Below are positions 1 to 8,404 of a stretch of 64,000 nt of DNA, in pieces. The first letter of the stretch is position 1. Every line of letters starts with the position of its first letter. Source of the DNA: Flavobacteriaceae bacterium PS02337 (GTDB lineage Bacteria > Bacteroidota > Bacteroidia > Flavobacteriales > Flavobacteriaceae); NCBI GenBank assembly GCA_029959285.1, contig JASCOE010000004.1, positions 372,001-436,000 on the forward strand, read 5' to 3'. Below the pieces are notes generated by a model. The model saw nothing but the letters and a program-made list of their open reading frames with translations, was not told where the DNA came from and did not search any database. Both the position numbers and the translations under genes were made by a program.

Positions 1-1290
1 AAGGATCATTACGGCAACACAAACCATTCCGAAAGCCAATAATGTTCCCATACTACACATTTCACTTACTTTTTCAATTGGAGTAAGTGCAGCAACAATC
101 GAAATAATTGTTCCTACTAAAAATGTACTTTTATAAGGAGTTTTAAAATTTGTATGTAGTTTGCTGAAAAATGGAGGAAGTAATCCGTCTCTAGACATTC
201 CTAAGAAAATACGAGTTTGTCCAAGCATCATTACAAGCATTACAGATGTTAAACCAGCAGTTGCAGCAATTGTAATAATAAATACAGCCCATGTTAATCC
301 GTTTTCACTAAATGCAGAAGCTACAGGAGCGGCTTTGTCCAATTGATCGTAATGAACCATTCCAGTTAAAACTAATGAAACAAGAATGTAAAGAATTGTA
401 CAGATTACTAATGAAGCGATAATAGCAAAAGGAACATCTTTTTTAGGATTAATTGCTTCTCCAGCTTGAGTAGAAACCGCGTCAAAACCAATATAAGCGA
501 AGAATACAATAGTCGCTGCGGTTAACACACCACCAAATCCGAAATTCATTTTTCCAGTTGCATTTCCTAAAGCATCTAAAGCAGGAACTTCAGCAGGAAT
601 AAATGGATGCCAGTTATCAGAATTAATATAAAAAGCACCACAAATAATTACAAAAAGCACAACAGCAATTTTAACAATTACAATGATATTATTTGTACTT
701 GCTGCTTCTTTAATTCCTTTTATAAGAATTGCAGTAACAACCCAAGTTATAATAAAAGCAGGTAAATTAAACGCAAATGTTGGAAGATCGATTAAATCAG
801 CAGGAAAAGCTTTATTATGTTCTATGATTTTTTCTGTAGCAGTATGCAAGTCATTGCAGAGATAAATAGGAATGTTGATTCCGAAGAGATGCAGCAGTTT
901 GACAAAATAACCGCTCCAGGCGACTGCAACAGTTGTGGCTCCCATCATGTATTCTAGGATTAAATTCCAGCCAATGAACCACGCAAAAATCTCACCAATT
1001 GTTCCGTAAGCATACGCGTAAGCAGATCCTTCTACAGGTAATACTGAAGCGAATTCAGCATAACAAAGAGAAGCAAACAAACAGCCTATACCTGCAATAA
1101 CAAAAGATAAGGCCAAAGCTGGACCCGCATAATCATGAGCTGCGATTCCGGTTAAAGTGAAAATTCCTCCACCTATAATTGCTCCAATTCCTAATGAGGT
1201 CAATCCCCATCTAGTAAGGACTCTCTTTAAATCACTTTTTTTCATATCGGCCTCAAAAGCAGATATTGGTTTAACTCTCCAAATTGACAT
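1..1290 (-). CDS. APC-superfamily amino acid permease, C-terminus cut by window edge
   Basis: About 430 codons are visible, starting with MSIWRVKPISAFEADMKKSDL; the stop codon lies beyond base 1. The protein is a polytopic inner-membrane transporter that should import amino acids by proton symport or exchange. The APC signature is visible just after the N-terminus (LTSLGIGAIIGGGIFTLTG, first helix), followed by repeated hydrophobic helices. A long hydrophilic loop around residues 140-165 and the helix pair after it resemble the cationic amino-acid transporter (CAT/YfnA) branch. It is transcribed divergently from the helix-hairpin-helix gene. Family is secure; substrate is not determined. Confidence 0.9.
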   Translation of the reverse strand, partial: MSIWRVKPISAFEADMKKSDLKRVLTRWGLTSLGIGAIIGGGIFTLTGIAAHDYAGPALALSFVIAGIGCLFASLCYAEFASVLPVEGSAYAYAYGTIGEIFAWFIGWNLILEYMMGATTVAVAWSGYFVKLLHLFGINIPIYLCNDLHTATEKIIEHNKAFPADLIDLPTFAFNLPAFIITWVVTAILIKGIKEAASTNNIIVIVKIAVVLFVIICGAFYINSDNWHPFIPAEVPALDALGNATGKMNFGFGGVLTAATIVFFAYIGFDAVSTQAGEAINPKKDVPFAIIASLVICTILYILVSLVLTGMVHYDQLDKAAPVASAFSENGLTWAVFIITIAATAGLTSVMLVMMLGQTRIFLGMSRDGLLPPFFSKLHTNFKTPYKSTFLVGTIISIVAALTPIEKVSEMCSMGTLLAFGMVCVAVMIL

Positions 1291-1322
1291 ACTATTTTAT
1301 TGGTTTATTTGTTATTAAGTGC

Positions 1323-1330
1323 CAAATGTA
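1323..1330 (-). promoter_or_regulatory. Promoter -7 element of the APC permease
   Basis: On the minus strand this reads TACATTTG, an exact match to the Bacteroidota -7 consensus TAnnTTTG, about 33 nt upstream of the permease ATG. The expected -33 region is T-rich but lacks a clear TTG. Confidence 0.5.
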
Positions 1331-1566
1331 TTGTTTTTTGTAAAAAATAAAAACATTTATCATGTTTTAAGTTATAAAATCTTTATTTTTTTTACAAGAC
1401 TCTCAACAAACTTTCTTTAAGTATTGACATTCATCAAATTATTAGCTGTTTTATAATAGAATAAATAATTTTTTAAAAACAATTTTTCTTACTAATTTTA
1501 TTTTAAAAATTTGAAAGATTTTTCTTTCTTTTGTCTTTTTTTAAATTTAAAGGTAATTTTTTAAAT

Positions 1567-2454
1567 ATGAGCATTATGCATTTTATAAAACTTTTACATT
1601 TTACTAAGTATCAGCGAACTTCAATTTTTGTTCTATTTGTGCTTATTATCGCATTGCAAGTATTTTATTTAACAGCAGACTTTAATATTTCCGAAAAAGA
1701 AGATTCTAAAAAAGTCGAATGGTTGGCTTTGCAATCTGAAATTGATGAAAGAAAATTAGAGAAACAAAATGCAGTACCGATTAATTATCTTTTCAATCCT
1801 AATTTTATTTCTGACTATAAAGGGTATAAACTCGGAATGTCTGTAGAAGAAATTGATCGTTTGATGAAATTTCGAAAAGAAAACAAATATGTAAATTCAG
1901 CAGAAGAGTTTCAAAATGTAACTGGTATTTCAGATTCATTATTAAATAAGATTTCTCCATTATTTAAGTTCCCAAACTGGGTACAGCGCAAAACTGAATA
2001 TAAATCGCACCAAACAGATTTCGTGAAAAAAGATTTTTCGAAAAAAGAAAAGTTAGAAATATTAGATATAAATCAAGCGAGCCAAGAAGATTTAATGAAA
2101 TTATATGGAATAGGCGAAGGTTTGTCTTCGAGAATATTAAAACAGAAAGAAATTTTAGGCTGTTTTGTTTCGATGGAACAGATGAAAGATATTTGGGGAC
2201 TTTCGCCAGAAGTGATAAATGAACTAAATAGTCATTTTAAAGTTGTAATTCCTGCGACATTAAGGAAAATCAACGTTAATGATGCGTCCTTAAAAGAATT
2301 ATCTCAATTTTCATATTTCAAATATACCTTGGCAAAACAAATTGTAACGTATAGAAGTATGAACGGAAATTTTAATAATATTGAGGATTTGTCAAAAATT
2401 AAAGATTTTCCTGTAGAAAAAGCAAAAATAATTAGTTTATATTTGGAGTTCTAA
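1567..2454 (+). CDS. Membrane-anchored helix-hairpin-helix (ComEA-like) protein
   Basis: A 295-residue protein starting at the ATG; an in-frame TTG at 1531 is less likely, and a second ATG at 1576 is also possible. One transmembrane helix lies near residues 18-40 (RTSIFVLFVLIIALQVFYL). It is followed by three helix-hairpin-helix type units, seen as repeated patterns such as DINQASQEDLMKLYGIGEGLSSRI and NVNDASLKELSQFSYFKYTLAKQIV. Such units bind DNA without sequence specificity in ComEA-like competence proteins. A role in DNA binding or uptake at the cell surface is an inference. The acyl-CoA dehydrogenase gene follows after 14 bp, so the two may be cotranscribed. Confidence 0.75.
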   Translation: MSIMHFIKLLHFTKYQRTSIFVLFVLIIALQVFYLTADFNISEKEDSKKVEWLALQSEIDERKLEKQNAVPINYLFNPNFISDYKGYKLGMSVEEIDRLMKFRKENKYVNSAEEFQNVTGISDSLLNKISPLFKFPNWVQRKTEYKSHQTDFVKKDFSKKEKLEILDINQASQEDLMKLYGIGEGLSSRILKQKEILGCFVSMEQMKDIWGLSPEVINELNSHFKVVIPATLRKINVNDASLKELSQFSYFKYTLAKQIVTYRSMNGNFNNIEDLSKIKDFPVEKAKIISLYLEF

Positions 2455-2468
2455 AAAGAACATAACAA

Positions 2469-3611
2469 ATGAACTTTGATTACAACGAAACGCAAATAAT
2501 GATTGCACAGTCTATAAAGGACTTTGCTGAAAAAAATATTAAACCTTTTATAATGGAGTGGGATGAAGCTCAGACTTTTCCTGTTCCTTTATTCAAACAG
2601 CTTGGAGAAATGGGTTTCATGGGAGTTTTAGTGCCCGAAGAATACGGAGGTTCGGGTTTAGGATATCATGAATATGTTACAATTATTGAAGAAATTTCAA
2701 AAGTAGACCCTTCAATAGGTTTGTCAGTAGCAGCGCACAATTCTTTATGTACCAATCATATTTTAACTTTTGGAAATGAAGAACAAAAGAAAAAATGGCT
2801 TCCTAAATTAGCAACAGCCGATTATATTGGTGCTTGGGGGTTAACAGAGCACAACACAGGTTCTGATGCTGGGGGAATGAATACTACTGCAGTAAAAGAT
2901 GGAGATCATTGGATTGTAAATGGCGCAAAGAATTTTATAACACATGCGATTTCTGGTGATATTGCAGTTGTTGTGGTGAGAACTGGCGAAAAAGGAGATT
3001 CAAAAGGAATGACTGCTTTTGTATTTGAAAAAGGAATGCCAGGTTTTTCTTCAGGTAGAAAAGAAAATAAATTAGGTATGCGTGCAAGTGAAACTGCAGA
3101 ATTGGTTTTTGACAATTGTCGTGTTCCAGATGAAAATAGATTGGGTGAAGTTGGACAAGGATTTGTTCAAGCAATGAAAATATTAGACGGAGGAAGAATT
3201 TCTATCGGAGCATTGTCATTAGGAATTTCAAAAGGTGCCTACGAAGCAGCATTAAAATATTCTAAAGAAAGACATCAGTTTGGTCAGCCTATTAGTAATT
3301 TTCAAGGTATATCCTTTAAATTAGCAGATATGGCAACAGAAATTGAAGCTTCTGAGTTGTTGTTGCACAAAGCGGCTTTCTTAAAACAGAAACATAAACC
3401 AGTAACCACTTCTGGTGCAATGGCAAAAATGTATGCTTCTGAAGCTTGCGTTAAAATTGCAAATGAAGCTGTTCAGATTCATGGAGGATATGGTTATACT
3501 AAAGATTTTCCTGTGGAGAAATTCTATAGAGATTCTAAATTGTGTACTATAGGAGAGGGTACAACAGAAATTCAAAAATTAGTAATTTCTAGAAATTTGC
3601 TAAAGGAATAA
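2469..3611 (+). CDS. Acyl-CoA dehydrogenase
   Basis: A 380-residue FAD enzyme that oxidises acyl-CoA to trans-2-enoyl-CoA and passes electrons to ETF. The family N-terminal helical domain is followed by the mid-domain signature GAWGLTEHNTGSDAGGMNTTA (about 127-147) and the C-terminal FAD motif QIHGGYGYTKDFPVEKFYRD (about 335-354). The catalytic glutamate is probably in IGEGTTEIQKLVISR near the C-terminus, as in short/medium-chain enzymes. Length is normal for the family. Chain-length specificity (short-chain or branched-chain) cannot be read from the sequence. Confidence 0.93.
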   Translation: MNFDYNETQIMIAQSIKDFAEKNIKPFIMEWDEAQTFPVPLFKQLGEMGFMGVLVPEEYGGSGLGYHEYVTIIEEISKVDPSIGLSVAAHNSLCTNHILTFGNEEQKKKWLPKLATADYIGAWGLTEHNTGSDAGGMNTTAVKDGDHWIVNGAKNFITHAISGDIAVVVVRTGEKGDSKGMTAFVFEKGMPGFSSGRKENKLGMRASETAELVFDNCRVPDENRLGEVGQGFVQAMKILDGGRISIGALSLGISKGAYEAALKYSKERHQFGQPISNFQGISFKLADMATEIEASELLLHKAAFLKQKHKPVTTSGAMAKMYASEACVKIANEAVQIHGGYGYTKDFPVEKFYRDSKLCTIGEGTTEIQKLVISRNLLKE

Positions 3612-3703
3612 AAATAAGTTAGCAGTTTTCTTTGTTTTAGAGTGTTTTTTCTTTTTCTAAAAAATAATTCGCAATTTATAATTCATAATCCATAATTAAT
3701 ATT

Positions 3704-3711
3704 TACCTTTG
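3704..3711 (+). promoter_or_regulatory. Promoter -7 element for rpsU
   Basis: TACCTTTG matches TAnnTTTG exactly, 29 nt before the rpsU start codon. The upstream stretch is very AT-rich, and I see no clear -33 TTG at the right distance. Confidence 0.55.
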
Positions 3712-3724
3712 CAGCCTTAACGAG

Positions 3725-3732
3725 AGGAGGTG
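3725..3732 (+). promoter_or_regulatory. Strong Shine-Dalgarno sequence of rpsU
   Basis: AGGAGGTG ends 8 nt before the rpsU ATG. It is an extended perfect complement to the anti-Shine-Dalgarno of 16S rRNA. Nearly all other genes in this window have AT-rich leaders with no such sequence, as is usual in Bacteroidota. From published work on Flavobacterium johnsoniae, this SD lets ribosomes lacking bS21 translate rpsU preferentially, giving autoregulation. Confidence 0.9.
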
Positions 3733-3740
3733 TCTATATT

Positions 3741-3935
3741 ATGTTAATTATACCAATTAAAGACGGAGAAAATATCGATAGAGCATTAAAGCGCTATAAA
3801 AGAAAATTTGATAAAACAGGAACTGTTCGTCAATTAAGAGCACGTACTGCTTTTATTAAGCCTTCTGTTATCAAAAGAGCTCAAATTCAAAAAGCTGCTT
3901 ACATCCAAGGCTTGAAAGATAGTTTAGAGAGTTAG
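3741..3935 (+). CDS. rpsU: Small ribosomal subunit protein bS21
   Basis: A 64-residue basic protein of usual bS21 length, with the family core DRALKRYKRKFDKTGTVRQLRAR. bS21 lies next to the 16S rRNA 3' tail on the 30S platform. In Bacteroidota it is part, with bS18 and bS6, of the pocket that sequesters the anti-Shine-Dalgarno sequence. The gene is monocistronic, with its own -7 element, a rare strong Shine-Dalgarno and a long terminator directly after it. This arrangement fits feedback control by the supply of bS21. Confidence 0.97.
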   Translation: MLIIPIKDGENIDRALKRYKRKFDKTGTVRQLRARTAFIKPSVIKRAQIQKAAYIQGLKDSLES

Positions 3936-3958
3936 TATTAGCTTTTCAAAAATAATTA

Positions 3959-4005
3959 CCGTTAGTGGTCAAAATGTTTTAATTTTGATACTAACGGTTT
4001 TTTTT
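3959..4005 (+). terminator. Rho-independent terminator after rpsU
   Basis: An inverted repeat with outer arms CCGTTAGT / ACTAACGG and inner arms TCAAAAT / ATTTTGA, followed by a run of T. It separates rpsU from xerC. Confidence 0.85.
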
Positions 4006-4033
4006 ATGCTTAAATTTGAGATATTTTATTTTT

Positions 4034-4927
4034 ATGAAAACAAATACTGACGCATTTAGAGATTATCTTTTGTTGGAGAAAAAATATTCTTCTCATACTG
4101 TAAATGCTTATTTGAATGATGTTTTTTCTTTTGAATCTTTTGTGAAAGAAAATTTTGAGCAAGATAGTATTGATCATGTGAATTATAGTTTGATTAGAAG
4201 TTGGATTGTTTTTCTGGTTGATCATAATATTTCAAATGTTTCGGTTAATAGAAAAATGGCTTCTTTGAAGGCTTTTTATAAGTTTCTTTTAAAGTCAAAA
4301 CAAATTGAAGTCAGTCCGATGCAGAAGCATAAATCTTTAAAAACTCCTAAAGTGGTTCAGGTGCCATTTTCGGAAAAGGAATTGAAAGATTTGTTAGGGC
4401 AAATTGAATCTCCTGTCGGATTTGAAGAAGTGCGAGATAAATTAATTGTGGAAATGTTTTATGTTACGGGAATGCGTCGTGCGGAGCTGATTCATTTAAT
4501 GATGAAAAATGTAGATCGTTCGGCGAGTTTGATAAAGGTTTTGGGAAAAAGAAATAAAGAGCGTTTAATTCCGATATTGCCAATTATAGCAGATCAAATA
4601 GATTCTTATATTAACGAGCGGGATGGTTTAGGAAATATTGTTGATTCGGAGTATTTTTTTGTTTCGAAAAAAGGGTTAAAATTGAGTGAATCTTTTGTTT
4701 ATCGTTTAATAAATTCATACTTTAGTAGGGTCTCAGAAAAGGTGAAAAAAAGTCCGCATGTGCTTCGTCATACTTTTGCAACTCACTTATTAAATAATGG
4801 GGCAGATTTGAATTCAGTTAAGGAATTATTAGGGCATTCTAGTTTAGCGTCTACGCAAGTTTATACTCATAATAGTTTGGCGGAACTTAAAAAAGTATAT
4901 ATAGGTGCGCATCCTCGGAATAAATAA
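4034..4927 (+). CDS. xerC: Tyrosine recombinase XerC/XerD type
   Basis: A 297-residue integrase counted from the ATG; the TTG at 4016 would lie against the rpsU terminator and is unlikely. An N-terminal SAM-like core-binding domain (about 1-85) is followed by the catalytic domain. Visible catalytic residues are Arg in GMRRAELIHL (about 148), His and Arg in SPHVLRHTFATHLL (about 240-245), the late His in LGHSS, and the nucleophile Tyr in QVYTH (about 276). Length and position in a housekeeping block, with the hibernation factor 33 bp downstream, point to chromosome dimer resolution at dif rather than a phage or transposon integrase. Confidence 0.92.
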   Translation: MKTNTDAFRDYLLLEKKYSSHTVNAYLNDVFSFESFVKENFEQDSIDHVNYSLIRSWIVFLVDHNISNVSVNRKMASLKAFYKFLLKSKQIEVSPMQKHKSLKTPKVVQVPFSEKELKDLLGQIESPVGFEEVRDKLIVEMFYVTGMRRAELIHLMMKNVDRSASLIKVLGKRNKERLIPILPIIADQIDSYINERDGLGNIVDSEYFFVSKKGLKLSESFVYRLINSYFSRVSEKVKKSPHVLRHTFATHLLNNGADLNSVKELLGHSSLASTQVYTHNSLAELKKVYIGAHPRNK

Positions 4928-4960
4928 TAATTCTAAAATGTTAATCCTAAAATTTTTATT

Positions 4961-5263
4961 ATGAAGGTAGATGTTCATGCAGTTAACTTTACTGTTGACA
5001 GAAAATTGGTCGATTTTATTCAGGAAAGAATGGATAAGTTAGAGAAATACTACGATCGCGTAGTTTCGTCGGATGTTTTTTTGAAAGTTGAAAGAACAAG
5101 TGATAAAGAAAATAAGGCGGTGGAGATTAAGATTAATGTTCCTGGCGATGAATTTTTGGTAAAAAAACAGTGTAAAACATTTGAGGAGGCGGTTGAGCTT
5201 TCTGCAGAATCTTTAGAGCGTTTACTTGTAAAAAGGAAAGAAAAAATAAGAGCACACATTTAA
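4961..5263 (+). CDS. hpf: Short ribosome hibernation-promoting factor (HPF/RaiA family)
   Basis: A 100-residue protein of the short HPF/YfiA class. It has the beta-alpha-beta-beta-beta-alpha pattern, with FTVDRKLVDFIQERMDKLEKYYDRV at the start and the basic helix SAESLERLLVKRKEKIRAH at the end. It binds the 30S decoding region to inactivate ribosomes in stationary phase. There is no C-terminal dimerisation domain, so it is not the long form. It lies between xerC and the tRNA-tuf unit. Confidence 0.88.
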   Translation: MKVDVHAVNFTVDRKLVDFIQERMDKLEKYYDRVVSSDVFLKVERTSDKENKAVEIKINVPGDEFLVKKQCKTFEEAVELSAESLERLLVKRKEKIRAHI

Positions 5264-5285
5264 TTGAAATTTTTTTCAAAAAATG

Positions 5286-5316
5286 TTTTGATTAAAAGAT
5301 AAAATACCTACATTTG
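5286..5316 (+). promoter_or_regulatory. Promoter of the tRNA-Thr/Tyr/Thr-tuf unit
   Basis: The -33 element TTTTG (5286-5290) and the -7 element TACATTTG (5309-5316) are separated by 18 bp. This is the best match in the window to the Bacteroidota promoter consensus TTG-N17-23-TAnnTTTG. It lies 37 nt before the first tRNA. Confidence 0.75.
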
Positions 5317-5353
5317 CAGTCCGTTAGAAATAGCGGACTTTTTTAATGCATTC

Positions 5354-5427
5354 GCCGATGTAGCTCAGCTGGCTAGAGCAGCTGATTTGTAATCAGCAGG
5401 TCGTGGGTTCGAGTCCCTCTATCGGCT
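5354..5427 (+). tRNA. tRNA-Thr (anticodon TGT)
   Basis: A cloverleaf with acceptor arms GCCGATG / TATCGGC, the D arm TAGCTCAGCTGGC, the anticodon loop TTTGTAA on stem GCTGA/TCAGC, and the T arm GTGGGTTCGAGTCCC. The discriminator is T and no CCA is encoded. Confidence 0.96.
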
Positions 5428-5484
5428 CAAAATATTTCAAGTACGACTTGAAATTGTTCTTTAAAATTAATGAATTGAAAACTA

Positions 5485-5565
5485 GGGGAGATACTCAAGC
5501 GGCCAACGAGGGCAGACTGTAAATCTGCTGTGTGAACTTCGCAGGTTCGAATCCTGCTCTCCCCA
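5485..5565 (+). tRNA. tRNA-Tyr (anticodon GTA)
   Basis: A class II tRNA with a long variable arm. Acceptor arms are GGGGAGA / TCTCCCC, the anticodon loop is CTGTAAA on stem GCAGA/TCTGC, and the T loop is GGTTCGAATCC. No CCA is encoded after discriminator A. Confidence 0.96.
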
Positions 5566-5656
5566 CAAAAAAAAGAATTTTTAGATTTTGTGTTGTGTGT
5601 TTTAGATTTTTTAAATCTGAAATTTCAAATCAAAAACCTGAAAATCAGAACTCTCT

Positions 5657-5728
5657 GCCGGTGTAGCTCAGGGGTAGAGTGCTTCCTTGGTAAGGAAGAG
5701 GTCTCGGGTTCAAATCCCGACATTGGCT
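5657..5728 (+). tRNA. tRNA-Thr (anticodon GGT)
   Basis: Acceptor arms GCCGGTG / CATTGGC, anticodon loop TTGGTAA on stem CTTCC/GGAAG, T arm CGGGTTCAAATCCCG. It lies 55 bp before tuf. The tRNA-Gly that sits between Tyr and Thr in the classical thrU-tyrU-glyT-thrT-tufB order is absent here. Confidence 0.95.
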
Positions 5729-5783
5729 CAAGTAAGTAGGAAATTGAAAATTAATATATAACTAAGATTAAAAATTAAGTAAA

Positions 5784-6971
5784 ATGGCAAAGGAGAATTT
5801 TAATCGTTCCAAACCGCACTTAAACATAGGTACAATTGGACACGTAGATCACGGAAAAACTACATTAACTGCTGCAATTACAAAAGTATTGTCAGATGCT
5901 GGTTACTGTCAAGCAAAATCGTTTGATCAAATCGATAACGCTCCAGAGGAGAAAGAAAGAGGTATTACTATTAATACATCTCACGTAGAGTATGAAACAG
6001 CTAACCGTCACTACGCTCACGTTGACTGTCCAGGTCACGCGGATTACGTAAAGAACATGGTTACTGGAGCAGCTCAAATGGACGGAGCTATCTTAGTAGT
6101 TGCTGCTACAGATGGTCCAATGCCACAAACTCGTGAGCACATCCTTTTAGGACGTCAGGTTGGTATTCCAAGAATCGTTGTTTTCATGAACAAAGTGGAT
6201 ATGGTTGATGATGCTGAGTTATTAGAGCTTGTTGAAATGGAAATTAGAGATTTATTATCTTTCTACGAATATGATGGAGATAATGGTCCTGTTGTTCAAG
6301 GTTCAGCTTTAGGAGGATTGAATAATGATCCTGCTTGGGTACCAAAAATCATCGAATTAATGGAAGCTGTTGATGCTTGGATCGAAGAGCCAGTGCGTGA
6401 CGTTGCTAAACCATTCTTGATGCCAGTTGAGGACGTATTTACAATTACTGGTCGTGGAACTGTTGCTACAGGTCGTATCGAAACTGGTATTGCTAATACA
6501 GGTGATGCTGTTGAAATCATTGGTATGGGAGCTGATAAATTAACTTCTACTATTACAGGAGTTGAGATGTTCCGTAAAATCCTTGATAGAGGTGAGGCTG
6601 GAGATAACGTAGGTTTATTGTTAAGAGGTATTGATAAAGAATCTATCAAAAGAGGAATGGTTATCATTAAGCCAGGATCAGTAAAACCACACGCTACTTT
6701 CAAAGCTGAGGTTTATATCTTGAAAAAAGAAGAAGGTGGACGTCATACTCCATTCCACAATAACTACCGTCCACAGTTCTACGTACGTACAACTGACGTA
6801 ACAGGAGTTATTACTTTACCAGAAGGAGTAGAGATGGTAATGCCAGGAGATAACTTGACTATCAATGTTGCTTTATTAAGCCCAATCGCAATGAGCGTAG
6901 GTTTACGTTTTGCTATCCGTGAAGGTGGTAGAACTGTAGGTGCAGGTCAGGTAACTGAAATCGTAGGATAA
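5784..6971 (+). CDS. tuf: Elongation factor Tu
   Basis: A 395-residue GTPase that brings aminoacyl-tRNA to the ribosome. G1 is GHVDHGKT, the switch region holds [15 protein letters not shown]3 is DCPGHADY, G4 is NKVD and G5 is in the SAL segment (GSALGG). Domains II and III are complete, ending [15 protein letters not shown]. It is cotranscribed with the upstream tRNAs and followed by a hairpin, then by tRNA-Trp and secE. Length and sequence are typical. Confidence 0.98.
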   Translation: MAKENFNRSKPHLNIGTIGHVDHGKTTLTAAITKVLSDAGYCQAKSFDQIDNAPEEKERGITINTSHVEYETANRHYAHVDCPGHADYVKNMVTGAAQMDGAILVVAATDGPMPQTREHILLGRQVGIPRIVVFMNKVDMVDDAELLELVEMEIRDLLSFYEYDGDNGPVVQGSALGGLNNDPAWVPKIIELMEAVDAWIEEPVRDVAKPFLMPVEDVFTITGRGTVATGRIETGIANTGDAVEIIGMGADKLTSTITGVEMFRKILDRGEAGDNVGLLLRGIDKESIKRGMVIIKPGSVKPHATFKAEVYILKKEEGGRHTPFHNNYRPQFYVRTTDVTGVITLPEGVEMVMPGDNLTINVALLSPIAMSVGLRFAIREGGRTVGAGQVTEIVG

Positions 6972-6990
6972 TCCTATAAAAATAATTTAT

Positions 6991-7030
6991 AAAAAGCCAG
7001 TTGATTTTCTTAACGAAATCACTGGCTTTT
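6991..7030 (+). terminator. Hairpin after tuf
   Basis: A long inverted repeat with arms AAAAGCCAG / CTGGCTTTT, extended inward by TTGATTT/GAAATCA, and a short T run. It could terminate tuf or act as a processing site, because tRNA-Trp follows after only 4 bp. Confidence 0.7.
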
Positions 7031-7034
7031 AATT

Positions 7035-7105
7035 ACGGGCGTAGTTCAAGGGTAGAATAGCGGTCTCCAAAACCGTTGATGGGGGTTCGAATCCCTCCGC
7101 CCGTG
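7035..7105 (+). tRNA. tRNA-Trp (anticodon CCA)
   Basis: Acceptor arms ACGGGCG / CGCCCGT with discriminator G, anticodon loop CTCCAAA on stem GCGGT/ACCGT, T arm GGGGGTTCGAATCCCTC. The tuf-trnW-secE order is common in bacteria. Confidence 0.96.
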
Positions 7106-7123
7106 CAATAAAAAATATATCAA

Positions 7124-7324
7124 ATGACAAAAGTTACTAATTATTTATCAGAGGCTTTCGAAGAGTTAAAGTCAAATGTTACTTGGCCTGCATGGGCTGA
7201 AGTTCAGAAATTGACAATTGTTGTGGCTGTATTTTCGATTCTATTTGCTTTGGCAACATGGGGAGTAGACGAGTTTTTTGCAAAAGCTTTGGCTGGATTT
7301 TTTAGTTGGTTAAAAAAAGGATAA
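7124..7324 (+). CDS. secE: Preprotein translocase subunit SecE
   Basis: A 66-residue single-helix form of SecE. The N-terminal amphipathic segment (YLSEAFEELKSNVTWPAWAEVQKLT) carries the conserved V/TWP motif, and one transmembrane helix follows (about 29-50). It clamps SecY in the SecYEG channel. It lies between tRNA-Trp and nusG, which is the classical location. Confidence 0.95.
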   Translation: MTKVTNYLSEAFEELKSNVTWPAWAEVQKLTIVVAVFSILFALATWGVDEFFAKALAGFFSWLKKG

Positions 7325-7334
7325 TTTTTTTGTA

Positions 7335-7886
7335 ATGGCAGATAATAATGTGAAAAAATGGTATGTGGTTAGAGCTGTAAGCGGACAAGAAAATAAAGTC
7401 AAAGCTTATATCGAAACTGAGATTGCCAGACTAGGGATGGAAGATTACGTTTCTCAGGTTTTAGTGCCTACTGAAAAAGTAGTTACTGTAAAAGAAGGGA
7501 AAAAAATGTCTAAGGATAAGGTTTATTTTCCTGGATATGTTATGATTGAAGCTAACTTAGTTGGTGAGATACCTCATATTATTAAATCAATTACTAGTGT
7601 TATTGGATTTTTAGGTGAGATTAAAGGCGGAGAACCTGTTCCTTTAAGACTTTCTGAGGTTAATCGTATGCTAGGTAAAGTAGATGAGCTTGCTGTGAAT
7701 ACAGATACTCGTTCTATACCATTTAGTGTAGGGGAAACTGTTAAGGTTATTGATGGACCTTTCAACGGATTTAATGGTTCAGTTGAAAAAATCAATGAAG
7801 AAAAGCGTAAACTTGAAGTTATGGTTAAGATTTTCGGAAGAAAAACTCCATTAGAATTGAGTTTTATGCAAGTAGAAAAAGTATAA
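7335..7886 (+). CDS. nusG: Transcription termination/antitermination factor NusG
   Basis: A 183-residue protein with an NGN domain beginning KWYVVRAVSGQENKVKAYIE and a KOW domain near the C-terminus (VGETVKVIDGPFNGFNGSVEKINEEKRKLEV). It binds RNA polymerase and couples transcription to translation or Rho. It starts 10 bp after secE, so the two are cotranscribed. Confidence 0.97.
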   Translation: MADNNVKKWYVVRAVSGQENKVKAYIETEIARLGMEDYVSQVLVPTEKVVTVKEGKKMSKDKVYFPGYVMIEANLVGEIPHIIKSITSVIGFLGEIKGGEPVPLRLSEVNRMLGKVDELAVNTDTRSIPFSVGETVKVIDGPFNGFNGSVEKINEEKRKLEVMVKIFGRKTPLELSFMQVEKV

Positions 7887-7953
7887 TTTTTTGTTACACT
7901 ATAATAAACCATTGTAATCGCTTCCATTGATTGCAGTGTTAAATTTTTTAAAA

Positions 7954-8391
7954 ATGGCTAAAGAAATTAGTAAGGTAGTTAAACTACAAGTTAAGGGAGG
8001 TGCTGCGAACCCGTCGCCACCGGTTGGACCTGCTTTAGGAGCTGCTGGGGTTAACATCATGGAGTTCTGTAAGCAATTTAATGCTAGAACTCAAGATAAA
8101 CCTGGCAAAATTTGTCCAGTGCAAATCACTGTGTACAAAGACAAATCATTTGATTTTGTTGTTAAGACTCCTCCGGCGGCTGTCCAGTTATTGGAAGCTG
8201 CAAAGCTAAAGTCTGGATCAGGTGAACCAAATCGTAAAAAAGTAGCTAGCGTTACTTGGGATGTTATCAAAGCAATTGCTGAAGATAAAATGGTAGATTT
8301 AAATGCATTCACAATCGAATCTGCAATGAGTATGATTGCTGGAACTGCTAGATCTATGGGTATAACTGTATCAGGAGATGCTCCTTTTTAA
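7954..8391 (+). CDS. rplK: Large ribosomal subunit protein uL11
   Basis: A 145-residue protein from the ATG of [29 protein letters not shown]; the in-frame TTG at 7927 adds an atypical extension. The proline-rich N-terminal switch ([25 protein letters not shown]) and the 23S-binding C-terminal domain are both complete. uL11 forms the GTPase-associated centre with 23S rRNA. Confidence 0.98.
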   Translation: MAKEISKVVKLQVKGGAANPSPPVGPALGAAGVNIMEFCKQFNARTQDKPGKICPVQITVYKDKSFDFVVKTPPAAVQLLEAAKLKSGSGEPNRKKVASVTWDVIKAIAEDKMVDLNAFTIESAMSMIAGTARSMGITVSGDAPF

Positions 8392-8404
8392 TTAAGAAAA
8401 AGAA

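Noticed and set aside
4034-4927. xerC as a phage or island integrase with attachment sites in the nearby tRNA genes
   Set aside because: Length and motifs fit housekeeping XerC/D, neighbours are core translation genes, and no direct repeat of a tRNA 3' end was seen.
6296-6703. Long antisense ORFs inside tuf, rpoB, rpoC, kdpB and other genes
   Set aside because: They are shadows of strongly coding frames, with no domains and no independent promoter.
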